64,000 bases of DNA, taken from positions 26,553 through 90,552 of the forward strand of contig JWIH01000005.1 in NCBI GenBank assembly GCA_000814665.1, read 5' to 3'. Position 1 is the first letter of the stretch, and each line of letters starts with the position of its first letter. A model generated the notes under the pieces. It worked only from the letters and a program-made list of their open reading frames with translations. It ran no database searches and was not told the DNA's origin. Below are positions 8,757-18,473 of this stretch, one piece after another. The position numbers and the translations under genes are program-made. The DNA is from Pseudoalteromonas flavipulchra NCIMB 2033 = ATCC BAA-314 (GTDB lineage: Bacteria > Pseudomonadota > Gammaproteobacteria > Enterobacterales > Alteromonadaceae).

Positions 8757-9124
8757 TTTTCTATTCCTTCATCGTTGTGCTGAGTCAACATGCCTCATGC
8801 ATTGTTAACTTGCCTTGTGATGTTGGAAACTTTTTCAGCGATTGAATAGGAGGTTGCGGGGCCAGTTAGGGTCAACTTGGGTAAAACCTTTGATATTAAA
8901 CGGACGCATTGGGTTAGGTAAGTTTTGATATCAAGCTGTGATAAATAAAAACTTAAATATCAAAGGTCTGCTTATATTTTTACCCGAATTTACCCAATTG
9001 CCCCGTAACTTTTGCTGCAATCAATATTCGCTTGAGGCAGGATTTTGCTATCGCCGTTATTGGAGTCTCAGCGTGAGTACATTCGCAATCGAATAACGGT
9101 GTCATAACCAATAAGGAGACAGTT
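8757..9124. promoter_or_regulatory. Divergent intergenic region with repeated TTGATAT motifs
   Basis: No gene is visible in these 368 bases between two divergent secreted-protein genes. An inverted repeat pairs ACCTTTGATATT at 8886-8897 with its complement at about 8956-8967. A third TTGATATCAA palindrome lies between them at 8925-8934. Two of the copies follow a GGTAA motif. This could be a regulator-binding cluster controlling the leftward operon; the regulator is unknown. The rest shows no further structure I could support. Confidence 0.4.
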
Positions 9125-9595
9125 ATGAGACGAGTAATAGTATTGGGAGCAACTTTGATTGCGAGCTTTGTACAAGCCCATAGCCCAGAAATGATAGCGC
9201 AGCTCGAAGTTGCTGATGGGGCGAAATGTCCAAAGCGGCAAACGATTCTGCTAGGTAAAATGACATTAACAGCTGGGACCTTTAAATATTTACACAGCGA
9301 AGGAAGTAACGTTTGCACCAGTCCTAAGCAAAGTATTTCTGGTCGCATTACACCACAACTAGATTGTGGCCAGTTTGATGATTGGCGGCTTGCTTATGAT
9401 ATGGGTAATAAAATGTGTCAATCTCTACATCAAAATATGAAAGGCTTTAGTAATAGCTTAAAGCCTGATATGGCAGTGTATCCACGCTTCGAAGGGCCTT
9501 TTGAATTCAAAGGAGATCGTCATCACCAAGAGTATGAGGCCGGTATGGGCGTGACTTTAGCATGCTATTTATGTGAGACCGCGACGGTTAACTAG
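9125..9595 (+). CDS. Small secreted cysteine-containing protein
   Basis: A 156-residue protein with a signal peptide (MRRVIVLGATLIASFVQA, cleavage before HSPEM) and a strong AAGGAGA ribosome site. The mature part has six cysteines, including a C-terminal CYLC pair, so it is probably disulfide-bonded in the periplasm or outside the cell. No known domain was recognised. It stands alone on the right-hand strand and is followed by an intrinsic terminator. Its gene faces away from the large secreted proteins across a shared regulatory region, which may mean common control. Confidence 0.7.
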   Translation: MRRVIVLGATLIASFVQAHSPEMIAQLEVADGAKCPKRQTILLGKMTLTAGTFKYLHSEGSNVCTSPKQSISGRITPQLDCGQFDDWRLAYDMGNKMCQSLHQNMKGFSNSLKPDMAVYPRFEGPFEFKGDRHHQEYEAGMGVTLACYLCETATVN

Positions 9596-9607
9596 GGCCT
9601 GTTTATA
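9594..9607. repeat. Solitary TAGGGCCTGTTTA repeat end
   Basis: This short stretch directly after the small secreted gene matches the terminal inverted repeat of the MITE-like element at 18038-18300 (right end, read on the other strand). No second end is seen nearby. It may be a decayed element end or a chance match. Confidence 0.35.
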
Positions 9608-9611
9608 CCAG

Positions 9612-9630
9612 AAGGGGCGAAAGCCCCTTT
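9612..9630. terminator. Intrinsic terminator, probably bidirectional
   Basis: A perfect stem AAGGGGC/GCCCCTT with a GAAA tetraloop (9612-9629) lies between convergent genes. It fits termination of the small secreted gene and of the leftward TPR gene. Confidence 0.7.
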
Positions 9631-9640
9631 GTTGTAGACA

Positions 9641-11248
9641 TCAAGTAGCGTTGGAGCACGCTAAGATTTGCTCCAGTTGTGCAACTTTTTCACAAAGAGG
9701 TGCTGTATCGAAATTAGCGTCTTGGCATTGAGTGAGTACATATTGTGCCGTGGTAACAATATTTCGAATACGCGGCTTTTTGGGCAGCGTTTTGATATTT
9801 AGATAGCGTTCAAGAGTACGCACTCGTAAGCGACCATCATCGATATTCACTTTCCACACTTTGCTTTCTTCCGCTAATTCGACACGAGTTTTGCCACTAC
9901 CTTGCTCCCAAAGCGTCAAAGTGAGTGTCATTACTTCAACCATCAATTGTCTAGCGGCCTGTTCGTCAATGCTCATATGTCCACCGTGCAATCCATTAGT
10001 ACCCGTGCGGGCGGTATAGTGAGCAAAGCTGTAAGTAACCAGCACACCCACTACAAATGCGATAAACCCGACGAGTACATGAGACAAAATACTTGTCTCT
10101 GTTTGGTGCTTAGGCGCGGCCAAGACGTTAGCGCTTTGAAGGCGAAATTGATAAAGGTTTTCACTTTGTACACGACTACTTTTAAGCATGTCATTATAAC
10201 GCTGTGCGGTCTCTACCGCTTCTTTATAAGCGTGTGTTTGTAATTGAGACTGCAATAAGGCAATGTAAAATAACTCCGTAAGCTGACTATTTTGCTGATT
10301 ATGTGCTTCAAGCCCCTGTTTAAGTAACGTTTGTGCTGTTAGGTTATCGCCCTCAAGCTGCTTGAGTTTGGCTTCAATAAGCAGTGCTCGCTGATCAACT
10401 TTACCGTGTTGAATAAGTTGCCGAGTGCGTTTGAACGAAGCAAGTTGCTGTTGTGCCTGAGCGATATGATTTTGAGCAATGGCAATTTCGGCCAATAATA
10501 AATAGGCTCGAGACAATTGAGTATAGGCACCGCTTTGTGTCAAAGGTTGAAGTAAATCTTCAATGATTTCAGTTGCTTTGTTGTAGTCGCGCTTTTTGTA
10601 AAATACCTCCGCGATGCTTAGCAAGGTGTGATTCGCTTTGACTTGGTCGCCAGCTTGCTGGTGGAGCGCATGGGCTTGGCGAAACGAGAGAATGGCATCA
10701 TCCAACTGATTAATATCCCTCGATACATTCCCTAAATTGTTAAGTGTGATTGCTTGTCTCTGTCGGTCATTTGTTGCTTTCGCTATTTGGTAGCTTTCTA
10801 AAAATAAAGTAAGGGCGGTGTCTAAATCTCCGAGTGCCTGATAAGCATTAGCTAAATCGTTTGCCGATTTACCCAAGAGTTCGTTTTGTTGCAACTTAGC
10901 CGCAAGCGTTTGCGCTTCGTGGAAGCTCTCCAACGCTTGAATATAATTGCGCTGGCGGTAACGATTAATACCACTTTGTCTTAACACCTGAAAGCGCTGA
11001 AGTGTGGTTAACTTCCATGCCATCAACTCATCCAGTATTTGATTGCTGAGCTTTATGTCACCCGCTCGACGATACAAGCTCACAAGCTCAAGATGTGCAT
11101 CAAAAGCTTGAGCACCCTTGGGTTCAAGCGTTTCAAGATGTTGCTTACAAGACAAAATTTGGCTTGTGAGGTTAGCATTATTAGCACTTGGGCATTCTGA
11201 ACCATGCGCCGGTAACACAACGAGCAGTAAAGCTAAAAGCAAAGGCAT
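9641..11248 (-). CDS. Membrane TPR protein with cytoplasmic C-terminal domain, sensor-like
   Basis: A 535-residue protein with a signal peptide (cleavage near AHGS), about six tetratricopeptide repeats between residues 50 and 340 (clear examples: SANDLANAYQALGDLDTAL and TLNNLGNVSRDINQLDDAI), one membrane segment (about 385-405) and a cytoplasmic domain of about 130 residues. The layout is a periplasmic protein-binding sensor joined through the membrane to an output domain. The output domain carries SKVWKVNIDDGRLRVRTLERYL, which looks like a compact helical/winged domain. I could not match it to a DNA-binding or kinase family with certainty. A regulatory role is inferred. It has no partner gene in an operon. 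No good ribosome site precedes the start. Confidence 0.65.
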   Translation of the reverse strand: MPLLLALLLVVLPAHGSECPSANNANLTSQILSCKQHLETLEPKGAQAFDAHLELVSLYRRAGDIKLSNQILDELMAWKLTTLQRFQVLRQSGINRYRQRNYIQALESFHEAQTLAAKLQQNELLGKSANDLANAYQALGDLDTALTLFLESYQIAKATNDRQRQAITLNNLGNVSRDINQLDDAILSFRQAHALHQQAGDQVKANHTLLSIAEVFYKKRDYNKATEIIEDLLQPLTQSGAYTQLSRAYLLLAEIAIAQNHIAQAQQQLASFKRTRQLIQHGKVDQRALLIEAKLKQLEGDNLTAQTLLKQGLEAHNQQNSQLTELFYIALLQSQLQTHAYKEAVETAQRYNDMLKSSRVQSENLYQFRLQSANVLAAPKHQTETSILSHVLVGFIAFVVGVLVTYSFAHYTARTGTNGLHGGHMSIDEQAARQLMVEVMTLTLTLWEQGSGKTRVELAEESKVWKVNIDDGRLRVRTLERYLNIKTLPKKPRIRNIVTTAQYVLTQCQDANFDTAPLCEKVAQLEQILACSNAT

Positions 11249-11498
11249 AAATATTAGTCTAGATACATTGTTTTTACATATTAATATAGTGGTAACAAAA
11301 AGTCGTGTCTGCCTTTAATAAATCTCAGGTGGACTATTTTTTGTATTTTGTTGCTGTCTAGCTGCTGTTGTTTAACTTTGCCAGTACGACCAAGTCTCGA
11401 TTTGTTAATATTGTTAGTTTAATGTGTTTTTGGTATGGTCTTGTTGCTAATTAAGGCCCGGCTGAAGAAGCTGGAAATCAATCCATAAGGAAATAAAA

Positions 11499-12230
11499 AT
11501 GAAGTTAAATACAATGTGGCTAAAGTCACTTAGCGTCGGTGTCGCGTTATTTGCACCATTAGTGAGTGCCGCTCCTCAGCTTGATAAAGCCATATTTGAG
11601 TACAATGCTGGATTAAACATCCAAGAGGAATTTAATATCTTTGCCGATGGTAACGTGACTGATCCAAATTATCCAAATAGTGAGCTACGTATTCAATTGG
11701 ATAGTAGCAAAAGCTACGATCAAATTGGCTTTTATGACAAAACTTACACTACATACGGTCAGGCGGTTGCATACAACACATTAGACAGACGTTGGGTTAA
11801 ATTTAAGGGTAAGGTGCTTTATTTTTCAGGCGAAGACAACGGTAACCAAAAGATAGATACGATTGCTTTTCGCATTGTTAATCCCGCTGGAGAAACATCG
11901 GAGTGGGGAGAGATCAGAGTTAGCTTAGACCAAGCGTTTGGTGGTAATTACGATGTGTATCCGAGTGATGACTCGGCACAAACCTTTGCTGGTCAATCTG
12001 TTGATGTGTACGTTAAAGATAACGATAGTGGCGTACCATATTATTATGGTGTTGAGATTTTTAGCTCACCAGCTAACGGTACAGTATCTGTTAACAGTGA
12101 CTATTCTATTACCTACACACCAAAAGCAGGGTTCATTGGCCAGGATTCGTTCCAATATCGCATTAAGGGTAACAACCTTTATGATATTACAAGCGCGCCA
12201 GCGACAGTTTCTATTTCGGTAGCAAATTAA
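11499..12230 (+). CDS. Secreted protein with C-terminal Ig-like (Big_9 type) domain
   Basis: A 243-residue exported protein. A signal peptide covers residues 1-24 (cleavage VSA|AP). Residues about 25-145 form an unrecognised beta-rich domain. The last 90 residues match the bacterial Ig/cadherin-like pattern found in large adhesins (ANGTVSVNSDYSITYTP, then GFIGQDSFQYRI). AAGGAA stands 6 bases before the start. A single such domain on a small secreted protein suggests a surface-binding or matrix role, but this is inference. It is monocistronic, with a strong hairpin after the stop. Confidence 0.75.
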   Translation: MKLNTMWLKSLSVGVALFAPLVSAAPQLDKAIFEYNAGLNIQEEFNIFADGNVTDPNYPNSELRIQLDSSKSYDQIGFYDKTYTTYGQAVAYNTLDRRWVKFKGKVLYFSGEDNGNQKIDTIAFRIVNPAGETSEWGEIRVSLDQAFGGNYDVYPSDDSAQTFAGQSVDVYVKDNDSGVPYYYGVEIFSSPANGTVSVNSDYSITYTPKAGFIGQDSFQYRIKGNNLYDITSAPATVSISVAN

Positions 12231-12242
12231 CCCCAAACTCAG

Positions 12243-12277
12243 GCCAATATGCACACATATTAAGTGTGTATATTGGC
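12243..12277. terminator. Hairpin between convergent genes
   Basis: A 14-bp stem with one wobble pair (12243-12256 with 12264-12277) and a 7-base loop, followed by TATCCTTTTAG on the right-hand strand. It probably terminates both the Ig-like gene and the leftward transporter gene. Confidence 0.65.
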
Positions 12278-13167
12278 TATCCTTTTAGCAATAAAAATAC
12301 TCCAGCCAAAGCAATTAGGCCTCCAAACATCATAGACTTAGTAATAGCTTCTCTGCGCAGTAGTCCAATCGTCATGACCATGAGCGGTGCCGTTGCAAAG
12401 ATGGTTTGTGCGATAGCGGGATCAGTATGATTAACGGAAATCAACTGTAGCCAAAGGCCAATAAAGGTGCCAAAAAACACTGCAACGAATAACCAGTTTT
12501 TACTGTCGATTTGTTTAAGTGTGAGTGCTTTAAACAGGCTTTGTGATTTCAAATAAACAACAATAAAGGCCACAAATAGGGTGCCGGACCCTAAGCGGAT
12601 AAGTGCCGCCCACAGACTACTAATGCTTTCGTTATTTAGCGCACCTTTGGACAGTACCATACCCGCCGCTTGGCAAATGGCAGCCGTGAGTGCAAAACAG
12701 ACTCCCAAGAGATAATGTTTTTTGTCTAATACCGGCTGGCTTCTACTTGGCTTAATCGCCAACATCACACCAACGGTCGTCACTGCAATGCCGAGCCAAG
12801 CGGATGCGCTGAGATAAACACCAAGGAGCACAATGTTTAAGATCCCCGCGATGGCAGGTGCAAGACTTTCAATAACCAAAGTGCGAGCAGGGCCTATATT
12901 TCTGAGTGCGGCAAAGTAAGCGCTGTCACCAATCGCTATGCCCAGTATCCCACTGGCTATCAGCCAGCCCCAGCTCGAGAGTAAGGTCGGATACATAGCA
13001 TCACCTGCGATGAGCAAACACAAGATCATCAAAGCAGAAGCGATGACGCCTTTGCTGACGTTCAACTCAAATGGACTAAGGTGATGGCTAAATCGTTTAT
13101 ACAGTATAGTTGAGCCAGCCCATACCCCAGCCGCCGCAATCGCTGCCGCTTCGCCAATACCAATCAT
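12277..13167 (-). CDS. DMT-family (EamA) transporter
   Basis: A 296-residue inner-membrane protein with about 10 hydrophobic segments in two homologous EamA halves. The second half begins near residue 147 (HYLLGVCFALTAAICQAAGMVLSKGAL). The early motif GVWAGSTILYKRF and the helix-end arginine repeats are typical. ATG 13167 was preferred to a TTG three codons upstream because family members start just before the first helix. The substrate is unknown; family members move amino acids, nucleosides or other metabolites. It is monocistronic and divergent from metA. Confidence 0.85.
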   Translation of the reverse strand: MIGIGEAAAIAAAGVWAGSTILYKRFSHHLSPFELNVSKGVIASALMILCLLIAGDAMYPTLLSSWGWLIASGILGIAIGDSAYFAALRNIGPARTLVIESLAPAIAGILNIVLLGVYLSASAWLGIAVTTVGVMLAIKPSRSQPVLDKKHYLLGVCFALTAAICQAAGMVLSKGALNNESISSLWAALIRLGSGTLFVAFIVVYLKSQSLFKALTLKQIDSKNWLFVAVFFGTFIGLWLQLISVNHTDPAIAQTIFATAPLMVMTIGLLRREAITKSMMFGGLIALAGVFLLLKG

Positions 13168-13266
13168 AAATATCAAGTTTCATGTGTTTATTAATATGGT
13201 GGCAAGTATACATAAATTGAAATAGTCAGTGAGAGGTGAGGCATTAAATTATTATTATAAATGTTT

Positions 13267-13315
13267 AGACGTCCATACATCTAGAGGTTGAATTTTTCCA
13301 GTTTTTGTCCATAAT
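13267..13315 (+). promoter_or_regulatory. MetJ-type operator and promoter of metA
   Basis: Three tandem 8-base boxes at 13267-13290 match the MetJ consensus AGACGTCT at 7, 6 and 5 of 8 positions. The last box runs into a TTGAAT -35 element (13288-13293), followed after 16 bases by CATAAT (13310-13315). This is the expected layout for repression of metA by MetJ with S-adenosylmethionine. MetJ binding is inferred from the match. Confidence 0.75.
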
Positions 13316-13344
13316 AATGCCATTCGATTAGTCTGGAGCAGCGC

Positions 13345-14292
13345 ATGCCAATCACCGTCACCGACGAACTCCCAGCCATTGCCCAATTGCGTCATGAAAA
13401 TGTGTTCGTGATGCCACAAAGTCGTGCATCAACGCAAGAGATCCGCCCAATGCGGCTCGCGATATTAAACTTGATGCCGAATAAGGTGGAGACTGAGGTG
13501 CAATTTATCCGATTACTGGCAAATACCCCTTTGCAGGTGAATGTTGATTTGTTGCGACTAGACACCCACCGCAGCTCTGAAAACTCAGAACAACATCTAG
13601 ATATGTTTTATCGCTATTTTTCGGATGTAAAAGAGCAAAATTATGATGCTTTGATAGTCACCGGTGCGCCGCTGGCGCATCTTGAATATGACGATGTGGT
13701 GTATTGGCAGGAATTACAGGCGTTTTTTGATTGGGCTGAGCACCATGTTACTTCAACTCTGTTTTCTTGTTGGGCCGCACATGCCGGTTTGTATCACCAT
13801 TATGGGTTAAAGCGAGCACTAAAAAATGACAAACTGTGTGGCGTATTTAAGCACCACTGTTATTTTGACCACGGGGCGCTCACTCGCGGCTTTGATGATG
13901 AGTTTTTGGTGCCACACTCACGTTATGGCCACATCGACATCGATAAAATTAATGCGTGTAAAGACCTAGTGGTGTTAGCAGGCTCTGAAAAAGTGGGCGC
14001 TTACTTAATTAAAAATCACTCAGGTAGCCAAGTATACATTACCGGTCATCCTGAATACGACGCCGATACGCTACAAAAAGAATATCTTCGCGATTGTGAA
14101 AAGATGGCCAACGCACCGCAGCCTGAGAACTATTTTCCTGAGAATGACACCAGCAAACGTCCATCTAAAACATGGCAAAGCCATGCATTCTTGTTATTCT
14201 CAAATTGGTTAAACTACTATGTTTACCAAACCACACCTTATGATATTAACTTAGTTAGCCAAGATGTAAGGACTAACAATTATGCCGAATAA
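13345..14292 (+). CDS. metA: Homoserine O-acyltransferase (homoserine O-succinyltransferase)
   Basis: A 315-residue cytoplasmic enzyme that acylates homoserine, the first committed step of methionine synthesis. The catalytic Cys142 ([11 protein letters not shown]) and the His235/Glu237 pair (ITGHPEYD) fall at the canonical family positions, and the length is normal. Whether succinyl- or acetyl-CoA is used cannot be safely read here; succinyl is the usual assignment in gammaproteobacteria. A GGAG ribosome site precedes ATG 13345. The gene overlaps the next one by 11 bases, so translation is probably coupled with the methionine synthase genes. A MetJ-type operator lies upstream. Confidence 0.95.
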   Translation: MPITVTDELPAIAQLRHENVFVMPQSRASTQEIRPMRLAILNLMPNKVETEVQFIRLLANTPLQVNVDLLRLDTHRSSENSEQHLDMFYRYFSDVKEQNYDALIVTGAPLAHLEYDDVVYWQELQAFFDWAEHHVTSTLFSCWAAHAGLYHHYGLKRALKNDKLCGVFKHHCYFDHGALTRGFDDEFLVPHSRYGHIDIDKINACKDLVVLAGSEKVGAYLIKNHSGSQVYITGHPEYDADTLQKEYLRDCEKMANAPQPENYFPENDTSKRPSKTWQSHAFLLFSNWLNYYVYQTTPYDINLVSQDVRTNNYAE

Positions 14293-15361
14293 TGTAGCCG
14301 TAAACGGTGAGCAAATAGCAGAGCAGCTTAAGCAAGCAATGCAGCAACGTATTCTGATCTTAGATGGTGCAATGGGAACCATGATCCAAAAGCACAAATT
14401 AGAAGAAGAAGACTATCGCGGTGAGCGCTTTAAAGATTGGCATGTCCTTATTAAAGGCAACAACGATCTGCTAAGTTTGACGCAGCCTGAGATAATCAAA
14501 CAGATCCATCGCGATTATCTAGCTGCTGGCGCGGATATCATTGAAACCAATACTTTTAATGCTACCACCATCTCGATGGAAGATTATGATATGGCAAGCC
14601 TAAGCCGTGAGATTAATCTTGAATCGGCGAAGCTTGCACGTGCGGTGTGTGATGAATTTACCGCCAAAGATCCTAGCAAGCCTCGCTATGTGGCTGGTGT
14701 GCTTGGTCCAACGTCAAAAACCTGTTCGATTTCTCCAGATGTAAACGACCCTGGTTTTCGCAATATCACTTTTGACAAATTGGTTGCAGCCTATGTTGAA
14801 TCAACGCTTGCTCTTATCGAGGGCGGTGCTCACCTTATTTTGATTGAAACTATTTTTGATACGCTCAATGCCAAAGCCGCCTCTTACGGTGTAGAAGAAG
14901 CGTTCGAGCAAGCGGGTGTCACTCTGCCTGTTATGATCTCGGGCACTATCACCGACGCTTCCGGTCGCACGCTGTCAGGGCAAACCACCGAGGCGTTTTA
15001 TAACTCCATTCGCCATATTAAGCCAATCTCTATCGGCCTCAACTGCGCGCTAGGCCCAGACTTATTAAGACAATATGTAGAAGAGCTGTCACGGGTTTGT
15101 GAGACCTTTACCTCTGTGCATCCAAACGCAGGGCTTCCTAACGAGTTTGGTGAATACGACCTAGAAGCCGACGACATGGCAAAAGAGATTATCGATTGGG
15201 GCAATGAAGGGTTTATCAATATTGTTGGCGGCTGCTGTGGTACCACGCCCGAACATATTCGCGCCTTCGCGAGAGGACTTGCACGAACTCAGCCGCGCAG
15301 CTTGCCTGACATCGAAGTGCGGATGCGTTTGGCAGGTCTTGAAGCCTGTAACTTAAATTAG
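14282..15361 (+). CDS. metH: Methionine synthase, homocysteine-binding part (split MetH)
   Basis: A 359-residue protein equal to the N-terminal homocysteine domain of cobalamin-dependent MetH. It has [24 protein letters not shown] and the zinc ligands in GLNCALGP and [11 protein letters not shown]. It ends with RLAGLEACN, exactly at the linker before the folate domain of E. coli MetH. A TAG stop follows, and the folate, cobalamin and activation domains are encoded in the next gene in the same frame after three codons. It must act together with that protein to move the methyl group from cobalamin to homocysteine. AAGGA lies 9 bases before the start, inside metA. Confidence 0.92.
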   Translation: MPNNVAVNGEQIAEQLKQAMQQRILILDGAMGTMIQKHKLEEEDYRGERFKDWHVLIKGNNDLLSLTQPEIIKQIHRDYLAAGADIIETNTFNATTISMEDYDMASLSREINLESAKLARAVCDEFTAKDPSKPRYVAGVLGPTSKTCSISPDVNDPGFRNITFDKLVAAYVESTLALIEGGAHLILIETIFDTLNAKAASYGVEEAFEQAGVTLPVMISGTITDASGRTLSGQTTEAFYNSIRHIKPISIGLNCALGPDLLRQYVEELSRVCETFTSVHPNAGLPNEFGEYDLEADDMAKEIIDWGNEGFINIVGGCCGTTPEHIRAFARGLARTQPRSLPDIEVRMRLAGLEACNLN

Positions 15362-15370
15362 GAATTCACC

Positions 15371-17998
15371 ATGACACAAACAGCAGTATTTACCAATGTC
15401 GGTGAACGTACCAATGTAACGGGATCGGCAAAATTTAAGCGCTTAATTTTAGAAGAAGATTACGAAACCGCGCTGGATGTTGCCAGAGAGCAGGTTGAAA
15501 GCGGCGCGCAAGTGATTGATATCAATATGGATGAAGCCATGTTGGACTCAAAAGCTGCGATGGTGAAGTTTCTTAATCTGATAGCGTCAGAGCCGGATAT
15601 TTCTAAAGTTCCCATCATGGTCGACTCGTCTAAATGGGAAGTTATTGAAGCGGGCCTGAAATGTATTCAAGGTAAAGCCATTGTAAACTCAATCTCCTTA
15701 AAAGAGGGTGAGGCACCATTTATCCACCAAGCCAAAATCATCAAGCGCTTTGGTGCTGCTGTGGTGGTGATGGCATTTGATGAAGTTGGTCAAGCGGAAA
15801 CCGCAGAGCGAAAGTTTGAGATCTGTCAGCGTTCTTACAAAATCTTGGTTGACGAGCTTGGGTTTCCGCCAGAAGACATTATTTTTGACCCTAATATTTT
15901 TGCGGTCGCTACGGGTATCGAAGAGCATGATAACTACGCCGTAGAATTTATCGAGGGCACGCGCAGAATTAAACAAAACCTGCCGCACTGTAAAGTGTCA
16001 GGGGGCGTATCGAACGTTTCTTTCTCTTTTCGTGGTAACAACCCGGTGCGTGAAGCGATCCACTCTGTGTTTCTTTACCATGCGATTAAAGCGGGCATGG
16101 ATATGGGGATCGTCAATGCGGGTCAGTTAGCCGTGTATGACGATATTCCAAAAGAGCTCCGTGATGCCGTTGAGGATGTGATCCTCAATACCGACGCCGG
16201 TGCTGGCGAGCGATTGGTTGAAATCGCGCCTAAGTACTCGGGCATGGCGCAAGCCGAAAAACAGGAAGATTTAGAGTGGCGTTCTTGGCCAGTTGAAAAA
16301 CGCTTGGAGCACGCCTTAGTTAAAGGGATCACCGAGTTTATCGACGAGGATACCGAGGCCTGTCGCCAACAGTTTGATAAGCCAATTCAAGTGATTGAAG
16401 GGCCTCTGATGGATGGCATGAACGTGGTTGGCGACTTGTTTGGTGCGGGCAAAATGTTCCTGCCTCAAGTGGTGAAATCTGCTCGAGTGATGAAGCGCGC
16501 GGTTGCCTATCTTGACCCTTACATTGAGGCCGAAAAAGAAGAAGGCTCTAGTAACGGTAAAGTGATCATGGCCACGGTTAAGGGCGATGTACACGACATT
16601 GGTAAAAACATCGTGGGCGTGGTATTGCAATGTAATAACTACGAAGTTGTGGACTTGGGTGTGATGGTGCCGGCAGAGAAAATTCTGCAAACGGCCATTG
16701 ACGAAAACGCTGATGTTATTGGTCTGTCTGGCCTTATTACGCCTTCCCTTGATGAAATGGTGCATGTTGCAAAAGAAATGACACGTCGTGGCTTTGATAT
16801 TCCTCTACTCATTGGTGGTGCAACCACATCGAAAGCGCATACGGCGGTTAAAATTGAACCTCAGTACGACAAAGGTGTGATCTACGTCAATAACGCCAGT
16901 CGTGCGGTTGGTGTGGTATCTAGCCTGCTAAGTAAAACCCAAAAGCCAGAGTTTTTAGCAAAAACCGCAGACGAATACGTCAAAGTTCGAGAGCAGCAAG
17001 CGCGCAAAAAGCCACGTTCAAAACCGGTTACCTTGGCGCGTGCTCGCGATAATGCGGTAAAACTTGATTGGCAAAGCTACACGCCACCGGTCCCAAGTAA
17101 ATTAGGGATCACTGAATTTAAAGACGTGAGCATTAAAACACTACGCGATTATATCGACTGGACGCCATTTTTTATGACCTGGTCATTGGCCGGTAAATAT
17201 CCACGTATTCTACAAGACGAAGTGGTTGGTGAAGAGGCGCAAAAACTGTTTCATGATGCCAATGCCATGTTAGATCAGTTAGAAAAAGAGGGTACTTTGC
17301 AGCCACTGGGTGTGATTGGGTTGTTCCCTGCTAACCGCGTCGGTGATGATATTGAAATTTATACCGATGAGTCGCGCAGCGAAGTCTTGGTTACGTCATG
17401 TCAGTTACGTCAGCAAACCGAAAAAGCCGACTTCCCTAACTATTGTTTGTCTGATTATGTTGCACCTAAAGGCACACCTGATTATTTCGGTGCATTTGCC
17501 GTCACTGGTGGTCTTGAAGAAGATGACTTAGCAGATGCATTTGATGCTAAGCAAGATGACTACAACAAGATCATGATTAAAGCGGTCGCAGATCGCTTAG
17601 CCGAGGCATTTGCTGAATACTTACATGAGCAAGTGCGTAAAGTGCACTGGGGATTTGCAGCGGATGAAGCGCTAAGTAACGAAGAACTTATCCGTGAAAA
17701 CTATCAAGGGATCCGTCCAGCACCAGGCTATCCAGCGTGCCCTGAACACACCGAGAAACAAAAAATTTGGCAGTTGTTAGATGTCGAAAACCGTATCGGT
17801 ATGAAGCTGACTAGCTCATACGCCATGTGGCCGGGAGCAGCGGTGTCGGGTTGGTATTTCTCACATCCAGATTCTAAGTACTTTGCCGTTGCGAGTATTC
17901 AAAGAGACCAAGTAGAAGATTATGCAGCGCGTCAAGCGATGTCGCTAGAAGAAGCGGAGCGTTGGCTTGGTCCTAACTTAGGATATGAACCCGCATAA
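15371..17998 (+). CDS. metH: Methionine synthase, folate/B12/activation part (split MetH)
   Basis: An 875-residue protein with the remaining MetH domains in order: the methyltetrahydrofolate (pterin) domain (about residues 8-265), the helical cap (about 290-375), the cobalamin domain with the DxHxxG motif GDVHDIG (about residue 407) and ITPSLDEM, and the C-terminal S-adenosylmethionine reactivation domain with [19 protein letters not shown]. It opens with [18 protein letters not shown], as in the linker of intact MetH. Its own AGGA ribosome site overlaps the upstream stop codon. It needs the homocysteine-domain protein from the preceding gene. Codon use and sequence quality show no sign of decay. 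Confidence 0.93.
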   Translation: MTQTAVFTNVGERTNVTGSAKFKRLILEEDYETALDVAREQVESGAQVIDINMDEAMLDSKAAMVKFLNLIASEPDISKVPIMVDSSKWEVIEAGLKCIQGKAIVNSISLKEGEAPFIHQAKIIKRFGAAVVVMAFDEVGQAETAERKFEICQRSYKILVDELGFPPEDIIFDPNIFAVATGIEEHDNYAVEFIEGTRRIKQNLPHCKVSGGVSNVSFSFRGNNPVREAIHSVFLYHAIKAGMDMGIVNAGQLAVYDDIPKELRDAVEDVILNTDAGAGERLVEIAPKYSGMAQAEKQEDLEWRSWPVEKRLEHALVKGITEFIDEDTEACRQQFDKPIQVIEGPLMDGMNVVGDLFGAGKMFLPQVVKSARVMKRAVAYLDPYIEAEKEEGSSNGKVIMATVKGDVHDIGKNIVGVVLQCNNYEVVDLGVMVPAEKILQTAIDENADVIGLSGLITPSLDEMVHVAKEMTRRGFDIPLLIGGATTSKAHTAVKIEPQYDKGVIYVNNASRAVGVVSSLLSKTQKPEFLAKTADEYVKVREQQARKKPRSKPVTLARARDNAVKLDWQSYTPPVPSKLGITEFKDVSIKTLRDYIDWTPFFMTWSLAGKYPRILQDEVVGEEAQKLFHDANAMLDQLEKEGTLQPLGVIGLFPANRVGDDIEIYTDESRSEVLVTSCQLRQQTEKADFPNYCLSDYVAPKGTPDYFGAFAVTGGLEEDDLADAFDAKQDDYNKIMIKAVADRLAEAFAEYLHEQVRKVHWGFAADEALSNEELIRENYQGIRPAPGYPACPEHTEKQKIWQLLDVENRIGMKLTSSYAMWPGAAVSGWYFSHPDSKYFAVASIQRDQVEDYAARQAMSLEEAERWLGPNLGYEPA

Positions 17999-18037
17999 TA
18001 GCCGAATTGAAGCCTAGCTTAACTTAATTCAAGACTA

Positions 18038-18300
18038 GGGCCTGTTGACCTTTGCTGTTTGATTTTTGTTCTTCTGAGTATGTTTTGGTCGCGACGCTCG
18101 ACTTGCCGCCTAGTAATCTAGGCAAAAGTTGAGCAACAATGAACAAAGCGCACTCAGGTGAACCCAAAGGGCAGCGCTTGATTGGCATTTCTACTTTGTT
18201 ATCGCCTGACTCACATAGAGCAACTATGCTACGCAGGCTCTGCCTTGTATAAATACCAATCAAACTGCTGCAAAAACAAACTTTAAAGATAAACAGGCCC
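18038..18300. mobile_element. MITE-like element with TA flanks
   Basis: This 263-base element lies in the 475-base gap after the methionine genes. Its ends are imperfect inverted repeats (GGGCCTGTTGACCTTT at the left, GGGCCTGTTTATCTTT read from the right). It is flanked on both sides by TA, which suggests insertion with TA duplication, as for IS630/Tc1-type transposition. It encodes no credible protein. Inside, a hairpin pairs GCCTG and CATAG arms with CTATG and CAGGC (about 18205-18240). Its mobiliser is not in this window. The other bases of the gap (to 18473) show only promoter-like AT-rich sequence. Confidence 0.65.
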
Positions 18301-18473
18301 TAAGGTAACCTAGGTTTTTTGTTGCCTTCACTTTGTGAGTTTTAACGGTTATTTGCGGGCTGATAAATTTCAAATCCAAATTCATTAGAATATGTTGTTT
18401 AGTGGTTAACAGAGCGCGCTAAATTCAAGTATACTGAATTGAATAACTGTTAATAATAAGGCTTTACTCAACA

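Noticed and set aside
13177-13344. SAM riboswitch before metA
   Set aside because: No riboswitch-like paired structure was seen, while MetJ-type boxes explain the control.
14282-17998. Pseudogene call for the two metH parts
   Set aside because: Both parts keep all domain motifs and have their own ribosome sites. The break is at a domain border, so a functional split is more likely.
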